The notes: generated by a model from the sequence alone, not told the origin. DNA of 64,000 nucleotides from Bradyrhizobium sp. 199 (GCF_023073355.1 NZ_JADPJI010000005.1:1798001-1862000), one strand, 5' to 3'. Positions 1 through 8,725 are shown, counted from the stretch's first letter. Numbers and translations are program-made.

Positions 1-1
1 C

Positions 2-70
2 AGCCGCGCAGCAACGCGGGCGCGCTGCTACAACGTCGCGTACGCTGTCCGAGTCGGTGTCATGCGTTGA
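2..70 (+). CDS. Possible C-terminal tail of a gene entering from the left edge
   Basis: One frame is open from the window edge to a TGA at 68-70, followed 45 bases later by a terminator-like hairpin. Only about 22 residues are visible, basic and with no recognisable motif. The open frame alone is weak evidence because it is so short. The terminator just downstream is the main reason to think a + strand transcript ends here. Confidence 0.3.
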   Translation, partial: SRAATRARCYNVAYAVRVGVMR

Positions 71-114
71 GTCCGGGTCATTACGGAAAGCGATGCGCAG
101 ATCATCTTCCGTTC

Positions 115-157
115 AAGAGAAAAGGCCGTCGGGAGCTATGCCGGCGGCCTTCTCTTG
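115..157 (+). terminator. Rho-independent-like hairpin
   Basis: An inverted repeat pairs the segment GAGAAAAGGCCG at 117-128 with CGGCCTTCTC ending at 154, around a loop near 131-141. The T-rich 3' side is short (TTCTCTT). It lies between the gene tail ending at 70 and the DUF6894-like gene at 395 and would insulate them. Confidence 0.55.
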
Positions 158-394
158 CAGCTGCCGGTTCCCGGAGCCCGGTTCTGCTGCAATTCCATGC
201 CTCATGATCACGCCACGTATTTAATAAAGTCTTAATGGACCAACACGCTGCACATCATTTCTGCGCTATAAGCACAGAGATTGCGCGGCCTGTTCATTCG
301 ATAGATATCGACTCAGTGGTACCATTCCGGACGTGTCGAGATTTCCATTGAAGACTCGTTTTTCAAACTTGGTTCGTCACACCGGGGAATTCGG

Positions 395-625
395 ATGCCT
401 TACTACTCCTTCGACCTTGTGGTTGGTGAAGAGTTCAGAAACCAGGGCGGAATCATTCTCGAAGACATCGAGGTTGCCTCCGACCGCGCCGATCAACTGG
501 CGACCGAGCTGTCGCAGGTCAAGCCGGAACTGCAACAGAAGGGCTGCGCGGTGCGGGTCACCGATCGCGATCACAACGAGCTCTATCGAACACCGCTCGA
601 TCCGGTGCCGGCCTGGCGACGCTGA
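395..625 (+). CDS. DUF6894-like small protein
   Basis: This 76-residue soluble protein has the pattern of the short DUF6894 proteins abundant in Bradyrhizobium. It begins MPYYSFDL, has a central acidic stretch with ILEDIEVAS, and ends with a strand containing VRVTDRDHNELY. Function is unknown; there is no signal peptide or membrane segment. The ATG follows CGGGGAATTCGG, a weak ribosome site. Its stop codon abuts the stop of the convergent SDR gene at 626 with no spacer. The upstream region 158-394 is comparatively AT-rich and probably holds its promoter; I see no other gene in 158-394. A longer overlapping frame from 333 lacks family features. Confidence 0.75.
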   Translation: MPYYSFDLVVGEEFRNQGGIILEDIEVASDRADQLATELSQVKPELQQKGCAVRVTDRDHNELYRTPLDPVPAWRR

Positions 626-1411
626 CTATTCATCAAAGGACGGCGGCTCGAACCAGTTCGTCAGGGACAATCCGCCGTCGACGACGAAAGCCGCACCGGT
701 GACGTAACCGGAAAGCTTGTTCGACAGCACCGTGACCGCCATGGGTGCGAGATCATTGGCCTCGCCGAGACGCCCGAGCGGAATGTGCCGCGCCAGCGCG
801 GGATCCGCAACGAAGCCGCCGGCCGCGATCGCGCCGGGCACTAGCGCGTTGACGCGGATGCCGTAACGGCCAAACGTTTTAGCCAACTCCTTCACCAGCA
901 TCGCCATCGCCGCCTTCGCCGTCGAATAGTGCGGCAGGTTGCGCGGCGTGCCCGCGTGCAGCGAGGTGAGAAACAGGAACGAGCCCGGCCGCTTCGCCGC
1001 GATCAGCCGCTTTGCGAGTTCGCGCGCCAGGTGAAAGCCGGCATCGAGATTGACGGCATGCATCTGCTGCCAGATCCTGCGATCGACCGCGAGCGCATGA
1101 TCGGCCTCCCGCCGCGGCGGCGATGCACTGTGGACCAGATGCGTGATATCGCCCAACGCTGCGTGCGCGGCGGCAAGCAGTGCATCGCACGCATCGAGCT
1201 CCGCGAGATCGCCGACCCAAGGCACCGCCAGTTCAGGCCGCGGGCTGGCGCTGATCGCGGCGGTTACCCGCTCGGCGCTGACATCGGCGAACACGGTGCG
1301 GACGCCCTCGCCGACCAGGGCCTGCGCGATCGCACGGCCGATGCCGTTGCCCGCGCCGGTCACGAGTGCTGTGTCACGGGCAGGATCGAACGGCGTGCTG
1401 AACAGGCTCAT
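626..1411 (-). CDS. SDR family oxidoreductase
   Basis: This 261-residue protein is a classical short-chain dehydrogenase/reductase. It has the Rossmann nucleotide motif VTGAGNGIG at about residues 17-25, an active-site YSTAK (YxxxK), and a C-terminal GGLSLTNWF segment after the usual VVDGG turn. It should be an NAD(P)-dependent, cytoplasmic alcohol/ketone oxidoreductase; the substrate cannot be deduced. I chose the ATG at 1411 because GAGGAGAG lies just upstream and the family normally starts about ten residues before the nucleotide motif. A frame extension to 1486 has no support. It faces the DUF6894 gene and is divergent from the secreted protein gene at 1542. Confidence 0.9.
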   Translation of the reverse strand: MSLFSTPFDPARDTALVTGAGNGIGRAIAQALVGEGVRTVFADVSAERVTAAISASPRPELAVPWVGDLAELDACDALLAAAHAALGDITHLVHSASPPRREADHALAVDRRIWQQMHAVNLDAGFHLARELAKRLIAAKRPGSFLFLTSLHAGTPRNLPHYSTAKAAMAMLVKELAKTFGRYGIRVNALVPGAIAAGGFVADPALARHIPLGRLGEANDLAPMAVTVLSNKLSGYVTGAAFVVDGGLSLTNWFEPPSFDE

Positions 1412-1541
1412 GTCGCTCTCCTCGGTCGGATCTCGGGCGACGATAGCGCACTGCGGTCGGAAGCGACAAATTCGCCCCGGCACCATTGCGGAGCAGCCCG
1501 CCGGACGCTAGCCTCCCAAAAAACGGAGGAGATACCTGAGG

Positions 1542-1931
1542 ATGCGCTACGGTTTGCTGATCGCCAGCCTGTTGCTGATCGCCGCTCCGGCCGAGGCCGA
1601 GGACCACCCACGTTCAACCTACGTCACGCTGGTGTTGCAGGCCTTTGCCGCCAAGATCGAATGCCCGGGCACTGATGTCGTCTACCAGGACCTGGTACAG
1701 AAGGCGGAGCAGATGCACCTGCCCGACGGCACCACCGAAAAGGTGCGCAAGGCGATCGCGTGGATGCACACCGGCGGCAAGATGGGCGAGAAGCAGGACG
1801 ACGATTTGATGGCCGAGGTCGCGGTCGCGACCCAGGCGACCGATCTCAACCAGCGCCGCCTCGGCATGCCCAATTGGTGCGAGGCCCAGAAGACCAACCT
1901 CGCCGGGCTGATCCGCGCCAAGGGCGGCTAG
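1542..1931 (+). CDS. Small secreted protein of unknown function
   Basis: This 129-residue protein has a clear Sec signal peptide: MRYG, a hydrophobic core, then an Ala-rich cleavage region ending near residue 19 (AEA). The mature part is about 110 residues, mostly helical by composition, with two cysteines (IECPG and NWCEA) that could form a disulfide in the periplasm. The start is supported by GGAGGAGATACCTGAGG. I do not recognise a family. It is divergent from the SDR gene, with 130 bases between them. Confidence 0.75.
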   Translation: MRYGLLIASLLLIAAPAEAEDHPRSTYVTLVLQAFAAKIECPGTDVVYQDLVQKAEQMHLPDGTTEKVRKAIAWMHTGGKMGEKQDDDLMAEVAVATQATDLNQRRLGMPNWCEAQKTNLAGLIRAKGG

Positions 1932-2044
1932 CAGGCCGGCTGTCGCGGCACTAAGCACGCGCAGCAAGGTTCTGCGCCGGCCAAAAATTGTCACAATTCT
2001 GGAAAGCATGCGGGGCCCTCTTCGAATTCGAACAGGAGCCTCTC

Positions 2045-2290
2045 ATGCGGATGATCCATGTCGTCTTTGCCGGCGCGCTCGCGACCGCCACCGTGCTGAC
2101 CGGCCCTGTGCTGGCGAAGAATTCAGACAGCCAGAAAACCGAGGGCAATTCGCCCTCCTCGCCCTGCAGCGCGTATCAACAGGCCCCTGACGGGACTTGG
2201 GAGCAGCTTCCCTGCAAGGAGGCGGGGGACCGGAGCCAGTCGCAAACCCGGAGATCCCAGTCTCAGGGGAACGAGCGCGAGGGCCGTTAA
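2045..2290 (+). CDS. Small exported hydrophilic protein
   Basis: This 81-residue protein begins MRMIHVVFAGALATATVL, a probable signal peptide with cleavage near VLAK. The mature part is short and rich in Ser, Gln, Glu and Arg, with two cysteines (SSPCSAY and LPCKEAG). The ATG at 2045 is preceded by AGGAGCCTCTC; the frame opens earlier at 1988 but the signal peptide would then be internal. No family recognised. The spacing of CSAYQQAPDGTWEQLPC suggests a small disulfide loop. Confidence 0.65.
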   Translation: MRMIHVVFAGALATATVLTGPVLAKNSDSQKTEGNSPSSPCSAYQQAPDGTWEQLPCKEAGDRSQSQTRRSQSQGNEREGR

Positions 2291-2312
2291 GGCGACCGCA
2301 CATCCAGGTGGT

Positions 2313-2503
2313 TCAGCTCTGGTGAGGCCCGCGGATGATCTTCATGGTGTCGGCGGTGTGACGCCACTGCCTGGCCTCATCGCCCTCGCTGCGGCCCTCG
2401 CAAGCCTGGGCCTGCTCGGCGGCCTTCACGATCGCAGCAAACCGCGCTGTTCGAGCATCTGCCGCGCGATGGTATGGACCTGGACCTCGTCTCTCGAAAC
2501 CAC
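2313..2503 (-). pseudogene. Frameshifted small conserved-looking gene
   Basis: Read from a GTG at 2503, one frame gives a coding-like segment with IARQMLEQRG. A second frame, entered near 2440, continues with FAAIVKAAEQAQA and ends in WRHTADTMKIIRGPHQS before a TGA at 2313-2315. The distance (191 bases) is not a multiple of three. Adding one base in CGCGGTTTGCTG would join the two halves into a protein of about 63 residues. The joined product resembles the short helical hypothetical proteins common in Bradyrhizobium. Whether it is a real pseudogene or a sequence error cannot be decided here. Confidence 0.5.
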
Positions 2504-2607
2504 GGGGCCAGGCTCGGCTCTCCGTGGTCTTCGATCACGATTTGGCCGCAGGCCCCGTTTCGCCGCCGTCGATCACATCGGCAGGCTCCGGGATCGTGCA
2601 TGACGCG

Positions 2608-2646
2608 AAAGACAAGGCGGCCCGCTATGCCCAGCGGACCGCCTTC
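2608..2646 (-). terminator. Terminator of the min operon
   Basis: On the minus strand an inverted repeat pairs AAGGCGGTCCGCT with AGCGGGCCGCCTT around a short loop, followed by GTCTTT. It sits 38 bases beyond the minE stop, where the minCDE transcript should end. Confidence 0.65.
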
Positions 2647-2683
2647 TCACCCACCCCAAATGGGTCGTCCTTAGTCGCGTGCC

Positions 2684-2965
2684 CTATGCGACCGCCGCCT
2701 TCTTGCGCTCGAAATCGTTGGGCACCTCGATGTCGACCTCCAGGGTCGACACCTCGTCGCCGCGCTCGAGCCGCACGATGACCTTGGTCGGATCCAGCAT
2801 CACATGCTTGGAGACCACAGCGAGAATTTCCTCACGCAGCACGCCGAGCAGATCGGGCTGGCCGCGCATTCCGCGTTCATGAGCAAGCAGAATCTGCAGC
2901 CGTTCGCGTGCGACGGGTGCAGAGGCCTTGTTGCCGCGGAGAAGCCGAAGCAGACCCATGCTCAT
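2684..2965 (-). CDS. minE: Cell division topological specificity factor MinE
   Basis: This 93-residue protein has the standard MinE layout: an N-terminal membrane-targeting and anti-MinCD segment (MGLLRLLRG, then RERLQILLAHER) and a C-terminal dimerisation half (DLLGVLREEILAVVSKHV, then VIVRLERGDEVSTLEVDIEVP). MinE stimulates the MinD ATPase and drives Min oscillation so that the division inhibitor MinC is lowest at midcell. Its ATG overlaps the minD stop by four bases (2962-2965), which indicates translational coupling. MSMGLL gives two possible ATGs two codons apart. Confidence 0.97.
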   Translation of the reverse strand: MSMGLLRLLRGNKASAPVARERLQILLAHERGMRGQPDLLGVLREEILAVVSKHVMLDPTKVIVRLERGDEVSTLEVDIEVPNDFERKKAAVA

Positions 2966-3777
2966 GCCGCCCTCCGTCGCAGCAGACGATCCATGAAGCC
3001 CTTGCGCTCGGTCGGCACCTGCATCGGCACGGTGTCACCGCACAGCCGGCGGGCCGCGTCGATATAGGCCCGCGCCGGCGCGCCATCGGCGTTCGCCAGC
3101 GTCACCGGCGTGCCGACGTTGGAGGCGCGCAGCACGTCCTGGCTCTCGGGGATGATGCCGAGCAAGGGTGTCGCGAGGATCTCGAGGATATCCTCGATCG
3201 TCAGCATCTCGCCGCGCGCAGCGCGCGAGGGATCGTAGCGCGTGATGAGGATGTGCTTCTCGACCCGCTCGCCCTTCTCGGCCCGCACCGTCTTGGAATC
3301 GAGCATGCCGATGATGCGGTCGGAATCGCGCACCGATGAGACTTCCGGATTGGTGACGATCACCGCCTCGTCGGCAAAGCGCATCGCCATGGAGGCGCCG
3401 CGCTCGATGCCGGCCGGGCTGTCGCAGATCACCCAGTCGAAACGGGCGCGCAGATCGTCGATGACCTTACCGACACCCTCTTCGGTCAGCGCGTCCTTGT
3501 CGCGGGTTTGCGAGGCCGGCAGCAGCCAGAGGTTCTCCAGCCGTTTGTCCTTGATCAGCGCCTGCGGCAGCTTTGCAACCCCCTGCACCACGTTGATGAG
3601 GTCGAACACGACGCGGCGTTCGGCGCCCATCACCAGGTCGAGGTTGCGCAAGCCGACGTCGAAATCGACGACGACGACCTTTTCGCCGCGTTGCGCGAGC
3701 GCAGCTCCCAGTGCGGCGGTCGTCGTGGTCTTGCCGACGCCCCCCTTGCCTGACGTTACGACCAGTACCTTGGCCAT
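2962..3777 (-). CDS. minD: Septum site-determining ATPase MinD
   Basis: This 271-residue ParA/MinD-family ATPase has the deviant Walker A motif KGGVGKTT at residues 11-18, VVVDFDVGLRNLD as switch I, and CDSPAGIE as the Walker B/switch II region. The C-terminus (ERKGFMDRLLRRRAA) is the amphipathic membrane-targeting helix. MinD-ATP binds the membrane, recruits MinC and is released by MinE. It is the middle gene of minC-minD-minE, 19 bases after minC and overlapping minE. Confidence 0.98.
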   Translation of the reverse strand: MAKVLVVTSGKGGVGKTTTTAALGAALAQRGEKVVVVDFDVGLRNLDLVMGAERRVVFDLINVVQGVAKLPQALIKDKRLENLWLLPASQTRDKDALTEEGVGKVIDDLRARFDWVICDSPAGIERGASMAMRFADEAVIVTNPEVSSVRDSDRIIGMLDSKTVRAEKGERVEKHILITRYDPSRAARGEMLTIEDILEILATPLLGIIPESQDVLRASNVGTPVTLANADGAPARAYIDAARRLCGDTVPMQVPTERKGFMDRLLRRRAA

Positions 3778-3796
3778 CTCTCAAATCTCCTTCTGG

Positions 3797-4495
3797 TCAG
3801 TTCAGCGCGGTAATTCGCATGGTGTCGCCCTGCAGGAAGGCTTGGGCAGGCCGGCCGCGAAGGGCGGCGTCGATATCGTCGGCGGTCTGGTAAAACCCAT
3901 CGATCGCAAGCAGTTCGGCCTCGATCTTCTGGCAATAGATGCGCGCGCTGGTGTGACCGTTCACGCCGGCCATGGCGCGGCCGCGCAGCGCGCCGTAGAT
4001 ATGAATGGAGCCGCCAGCGACGACCTCGGCGCCGGAGCCGACCGAGCCCAAAATGGTGACGTCGCCTTCAGGAAAGATCACGGTCTGGCCCGACCGCACC
4101 GGATTTTCGAGCAGCAGTGACGTCGGCTTTGCGGCGGCCTTGGTCTCGGCCTTCTTGGGCGCGCTCGGCTCGACCACGCAGCTCCGTCCGCCCGACAGCA
4201 GCGGCGGCATCATGGGGGTCAACCGGCCCTCCTCCACGCCCTCGATGCCGAGCACGCGGATGTTGCGGTCCTGCAGGCTGGTGAGCAGATGGCCGATGCC
4301 GGTCTGGCTGAGATCGACCGAGGACAGATCGATCACCACGGGCCGGCCGGCAAAGAAGCCCGGCGAGCGGGCGATGGTAGTGTCGATCTCGTGCAGCCAG
4401 TCCTGCACCGGAACCGTCGGCGTGAACACGAAAGCCACGTAGGAGCGCCCGCGCAGGCGCACCATTTGGCGTTGAGGTTTGACTGCAGCCTCCAT
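3797..4495 (-). CDS. minC: Septum site-determining protein MinC
   Basis: This 232-residue protein has a divergent N-terminal FtsZ-inhibiting domain, a linker near residues 105-125 rich in Lys and Ala, and the conserved C-terminal right-handed beta-helix (about residues 130-232). Glycine-rich turns are visible there: GDVTILGSVGSGAEVVAGGSI and IYGALRGRAMAG. It inhibits FtsZ ring assembly away from midcell in complex with MinD. It is the first gene of the min operon. A 100-base AT-richer leader follows upstream before a dispersed repeat. Confidence 0.97.
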   Translation of the reverse strand: MEAAVKPQRQMVRLRGRSYVAFVFTPTVPVQDWLHEIDTTIARSPGFFAGRPVVIDLSSVDLSQTGIGHLLTSLQDRNIRVLGIEGVEEGRLTPMMPPLLSGGRSCVVEPSAPKKAETKAAAKPTSLLLENPVRSGQTVIFPEGDVTILGSVGSGAEVVAGGSIHIYGALRGRAMAGVNGHTSARIYCQKIEAELLAIDGFYQTADDIDAALRGRPAQAFLQGDTMRITALN

Positions 4496-4602
4496 AGCGG
4501 CCGACTCGTTTCCTGTTATTGAATGGTTAACGATGCGGCGGATATGGTTAACGGCCGGTTAATTTCTCCGTGGGGTTACGTGGAATGACCGATGTCGTGC
4601 TC

Positions 4603-4733
4603 TCGTGTCCCGGACGCGCTGCAGCGCCCAAGCGCTGCTGTGCAGAGCCCGGGACAGCGGCCGCACGGGTCATGTGCTCGGCAAATATGGGCCCCGCTCC
4701 GCAGCGCACTGCGGAGGAGGCGCTGCGCTGCGC
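4603..4733. repeat. Dispersed palindromic repeat, family A, copy 1 (partial)
   Basis: The segment opens with CGTGTCCCGGACGCGCTGCA and reaches GCAGAGCCCGGGAC by 4655, followed by GC-rich palindromic pieces up to the dctP-like stop. The same words (GTCCCGGAC, CTGCAGAGCCGGGAC, GCGCTGCG) recur at 8748-8904, 16754-16908 and 38273-38410. Like those copies it is intergenic. It probably folds into stem-loops in RNA. Confidence 0.7.
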
Positions 4734-4735
4734 GC

Positions 4736-5827
4736 TCAGCTCTTGTTGCGCATCTTGCCGAGCAAATAGTTGTCGTAAAAATTCTCCGCGATCTGCGTAT
4801 AGAACAGCAGCTCCTTCATATAGGCGTCGTGGCTGTCCTTGGTCCGCTTGAACAGCTCGCTCTTGGCGGCGAGTTCGTTGAGATGGTCCTGGGTGGCGTT
4901 GTAGCAGGCCTCCAGCACCGGTTGGGGAAACGCCTTCAGCTCCGCGCCATTGGCGATCAGCCGCTTCAGCGCCGCCGGATTCACGCTGTCGTATTTCTCG
5001 AGCATCCAGGCGCCGGCTGCCGCGCCCGCCTGGTTGACGATCGCCTGGTACTGCTTGGGTAGCGAGGCCCATTTCTCGTCGTTGACGATCATGTGCAGCA
5101 TGGCGCCGCCTTCCCACCAGCCGGGGAAGTAGTAGTATTTGGCGACCTTCTGGAAGCCGAGCTTCTCGTCGTCATAGGGACCGACGAACTCGACCGCATC
5201 GATCGTGCCCTTCTCCAGCGCCGGATAGATGTCGCCGCCCGCGATCTGCTGCGGGACGACCCCGAGTCTTGCCAGCACATGGCCGCCCATGCCGGCGATA
5301 CGGAATTTGAGACCCTTGAGGTCGTCGACAGTCTTGATCTCCTTGCGAAACCAGCCGCCCATCTGGGTGCCGGAATTGCCGCAGAGGATCGCGTGTGCCT
5401 TGAACGGTTTCAGCGCCTCATTGGTGAGGTCGGCGCCGCCGCCGAAATGCCACCACGATTCCTGATGACGATGGTTCATGCCGAAGGGCGCGCCGGTGGC
5501 ATAGGCCAGCGCGGGCTCCTTGCCGATGTAGAAATACAGCGGGGTCTGCGCCATCTCCACCGAGCCGGTGCTGACGGCATCGAGCGCCTGCAAGCCCGGA
5601 ACGATCTCGCCGGCGCCAAAGGTCTGGATCTGGAATTTGTTGTCGGTGGCCTCCGCGACGTATTTGGCAAAGGTCTGCGCCGTGCCGTAGATGGTGTCGA
5701 GCGACTTCGGGAAGCTCGAGGTCAGGCGCCATTTGATCTCGGGCGTGCTCTGCGCGATCGCAGGAGCAGCAACCAGCGTCGTCGCGCCGGCGACCGCGCC
5801 GCCCCTGAGGAATGTACGGCGTTTCAT
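4736..5827 (-). CDS. TRAP transporter substrate-binding protein (DctP/TakP type)
   Basis: This 363-residue protein starts with a twin-arginine signal (RRTFLRG at 3-9, hydrophobic stretch, cleavage after AIAQ near residue 26). The mature protein is a DctP-family periplasmic binding protein: IKWRLTSSFP at its start, FRIAGMGGHVLARLG in the middle, and GTIDAVEFVGPYDD and YYYFPGWWEGGAM in the ligand-binding half. The latter pattern is typical of binding proteins for 2-oxoacids or mannitol/chloroaromatic-type substrates. No DctQ or DctM membrane subunit is present in the window, so it must work with partners encoded elsewhere. RBS GGGAG precedes the ATG. Confidence 0.9.
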   Translation of the reverse strand: MKRRTFLRGGAVAGATTLVAAPAIAQSTPEIKWRLTSSFPKSLDTIYGTAQTFAKYVAEATDNKFQIQTFGAGEIVPGLQALDAVSTGSVEMAQTPLYFYIGKEPALAYATGAPFGMNHRHQESWWHFGGGADLTNEALKPFKAHAILCGNSGTQMGGWFRKEIKTVDDLKGLKFRIAGMGGHVLARLGVVPQQIAGGDIYPALEKGTIDAVEFVGPYDDEKLGFQKVAKYYYFPGWWEGGAMLHMIVNDEKWASLPKQYQAIVNQAGAAAGAWMLEKYDSVNPAALKRLIANGAELKAFPQPVLEACYNATQDHLNELAAKSELFKRTKDSHDAYMKELLFYTQIAENFYDNYLLGKMRNKS

Positions 5828-6006
5828 GTGGAGGTTCTCCCTTGATGTCAGCTTCGAAACGGGTGGCTCTGTGAACCGGCCTGGCCACGGACTTGGCTGA
5901 CCGTTTGCCTGTTCCTGCTGCGGAGTTCAAGCTGCGAGAACGCATGGCGCCGCGGCCAACGGCCCTCAGAACGGGCGCACCGAACCAAGGGCTTGCCGAA
6001 AGTGCC

Positions 6007-6561
6007 TCAGGTATCCTGGAGAAAGACCGCGAGCGCCTGCTGTAGTTCCTTGAACGCGCGCGCTCCGATCTTGGCCGCAAGCATCTTCTCGCTCTCGGCA
6101 ATCGCCGGGCGCAAGCGGCCCAGCAGCGTCGCCCCGGCCGGCGTAAGATACAGGACATAATAACGGCGGTTGATCGCGGAGGCCGAACGCTGCACCAGGC
6201 CCCGCCGCTCCAGATGATCCACCAGCCGCCCGAGCCCGGCCCGCTCGATCGACAGGGATTGCGCAATGGCGAGCTGATTGACGCCCGGGTTGGCATCGAT
6301 CACCGACAGCACGGAGAACTGCGCCGGGCTGATGTCGAAGGCGGCGAGCCGCCGGCTGACGTCCTTGAAGACCCAGAGCTGGGCCCGCCGGATACGGTAA
6401 CCGAGCGAACGAGACAGATCGTCGGAGGCGAGCAGCTTCGGCCGAGCGGGCTTTGCAGCCGCTGCCGCGCGCGGTGCGGATCGCTGCGGCTTTCCTACAG
6501 GCGCCCCGCGCGGCGCGCGCTTGGACGATCGCTTCCTGACGCCCGTCTTCTTCGGCTCCAT
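6007..6561 (-). CDS. MarR family transcriptional regulator
   Basis: This 184-residue protein has a basic low-complexity N-terminus (about residues 1-45, rich in Lys, Arg, Pro and Ala) followed by a MarR winged helix. The core shows FDISPAQFSVLSVIDANPGVNQLAIAQ, then SIERAGLGRLVDHLERRGLVQR for the recognition helix and wing, and a C-terminal dimer helix. I chose the ATG at 6561; the frame is open to 6630. It is divergent from the tannase-family gene, with an inverted repeat between them, so regulation of that gene by a phenolic ligand is a reasonable inference. The dctP-like gene lies 179 bases downstream on the same strand. Confidence 0.9.
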   Translation of the reverse strand: MEPKKTGVRKRSSKRAPRGAPVGKPQRSAPRAAAAAKPARPKLLASDDLSRSLGYRIRRAQLWVFKDVSRRLAAFDISPAQFSVLSVIDANPGVNQLAIAQSLSIERAGLGRLVDHLERRGLVQRSASAINRRYYVLYLTPAGATLLGRLRPAIAESEKMLAAKIGARAFKELQQALAVFLQDT

Positions 6562-6714
6562 CGACGATGATCTTTCGCGCAGCGGCATCCCGTCCCGGTC
6601 ATCCGCCCGCCGCAATACGAGCGGGGCCAAAGGGGGATGACGTCCGTGTTTCCATCAGAGATGAGGGCTGCGAAGCGTGCGCTGGCGCGCGGTGCGATAC
6701 CATGCAGCGCGCCT

Positions 6715-6731
6715 CTGCACGCTCCGTGCAG
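6715..6731. promoter_or_regulatory. Inverted repeat between marR-type and tannase genes
   Basis: CTGCACG-CTC-CGTGCAG is a perfect 7-base inverted repeat with a 3-base spacer. It lies in the 309-base divergent region (6562-6870), 140 bases before the tannase ATG and 154 bases upstream of the MarR start. The size fits a MarR operator. Nothing else gene-like is seen in this gap. Confidence 0.4.
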
Positions 6732-6870
6732 AATGGTGCCGCTGCGCGCCCGGCGATCGCACCGTCACCGGCGCCTTTGCAGCGACATCAATCAACGACA
6801 CCGACTGAACGCGCGCGCCTTCATGGGCCGCATCCGCTCGACCATCATATGAAAACAGGGAGGGACTGAC

Positions 6871-8725
6871 ATGAAGCGCCTATTTCTCGCATCGACGATC
6901 ATGGCCGGCTATGCCGCTCTCGGCGCGCAGGCTCTTGCGCACGGATTTCCTCCGAGCGGCGTCGCGCCGCGCGCGTCCTGCACCGCCCTCACCGGCCTCA
7001 CACTGCCGAACACGAAGATCCTGAGCGCGACGCAGAAGTCCGGCTATTGCAACGTGATCGGCATCATCAACAAGCGCGTGTCTACGCAGGATCCCGACCA
7101 TTTCACCTACGGCATCGGCTTCGCGCTCAACCTGCCCAACACCTGGCACGGCCGTTTCGAGATGATGGGCGGCGGCGGCACCGACGGCAGCCTCAATGCG
7201 GATCCGCAAGGCGCTGCCGGCACCGAGCTCGGCCAAGGCTGGGCTGTCGCGGCCAATGACGGCGGCCACGAAGACAACGCCAACAATGTCGTGGGCGGAC
7301 ATCAGGATGACGATGTCAATGCCGGCGGCTCCGCGCATTTCGCGATCGACGCGCAAGCACGCAGGGACTACGGCTACAACGGCATCGAGAAGACTGCGAC
7401 GATCTCCAAGCAGGTCATCTCCTATTTTTACGGCCTCGACACCGTTTATTCCTACATCACGGGCTGCTCGAACGGCGGCCGTGACGCCATGATGGCCTCG
7501 CAGCGCTTCCCCTGGCTGTTCGACGGCGTCATCTCGCAAAATCCCGGCTTCAACCTGCCCCAAGCGGGCCTTGCGGAAGCCTGGAACGAGCAGGTGCTCG
7601 GCACACTTGCGACCAGCAACGACATCAATGGGCAGCCCTTCATTCCCGACACGTTTCCCGTGCAGGATCTTCAGGTGGCCTCCGCCGATCCTGAGTGCCT
7701 GCGACGCCCTCGACGGTCTGGTCGACGGCATCATCGACAATTATCACGCCTGCACGGCGAAGAAGGTGTATCCGGCTCTTGCCTCCTACACCTGCGGCAC
7801 CGGCTCGCATGGCAGCAGGCCGCATGGCGGCACCTGCCTCACTCCCCCGCAAGTGAACGCGCTCAAGAAGATTTATGCCGGGCCGGTCAACTCGAAGGGG
7901 CAGCGGCTCTATTCGAACTGGTTCTGGGATGCCGGCATCTGGACACCGCCGACTGCGCCGGGCGCGGGCTGGCAGCTCTGGAACGTCGTCACCGCGCCGG
8001 TGCCCGGTGTCAACACCGCGATCAACCTGACGCTCGGCGCAGGCGCGATCCCGATGATCTTCCAAACGCCGCCGGTCGTCACGCCCGTCAACGGGCCGAA
8101 CGGCCAGGAAGCCTTCGTGTTCAAATTCAACTTCGACACCGACGCGCCGAAGATCTTCACCAAGACAGCGGCCTATCCCGAAAGCAGCATGGACTTCATG
8201 GCCGCGACATCGGCCGATCTGCGGCCGTTCAGGGCTCGCGGCGGCAAGCTGATCATCTCCTCCTCGGTGAATGACGGCATCTTCTCCGGCGCCGCGATCG
8301 CCCGCTGGTATCGCAGCATGGACTGGCGCATGGGGGGACGCGCCGAGGATTTCGCGCGGCTGTTCATGGTGCCGAACATGGCCCATTGCGGCGGCGGCGC
8401 GGCCACGGCCAACTTCGCGGGCAACGAGCTCAAGGCTATCACCGACTGGGTCGAGAAAGGCATCGCGCCGGAACGCATCGTCGCGGCCAACACCAACGCG
8501 ACTTCACCCTATCCGGCTGGCGGGCTGTTCGATCCGCGCATTGCCATCAACTTCCCGGCCAGTGGCACGCGGCCGCTTTGCGTCTATCCGAAGATCGCCG
8601 CCTACAAGGGCAGCGGCCTGACCAACGATGCCGGCAACTTCGCCTGCATCGACGCGGGCTTCAGGCGCGGCGGCGATCACGACTTCCACGACGACGACGA
8701 TGGGCACGACGGCCACGGGCACTGA
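6871..8725 (+). pseudogene. Tannase/feruloyl esterase family gene, frameshifted
   Basis: The gene starts at an ATG behind AGGGAGGGACTGAC and has a signal peptide (residues 1 to about 23, ending ALAHG). The first frame carries the nucleophile motif GCSNGGR and runs through QDLQVASA near 7680. The remainder (ILSACDALDGLVDGII, then the NDGIFSG acidic region and the MAHCGGG histidine region) is in another frame that ends at 8725. Removing one C in TCCGCCGATCC at 7681-7691 restores one protein of about 617 residues. The family cleaves ester bonds of aromatic acids such as gallate or ferulate, usually outside the cytoplasm. The C-terminus is an unusual Asp/His-rich tail. As written the product is truncated soon after residue 270. 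Confidence 0.85.
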
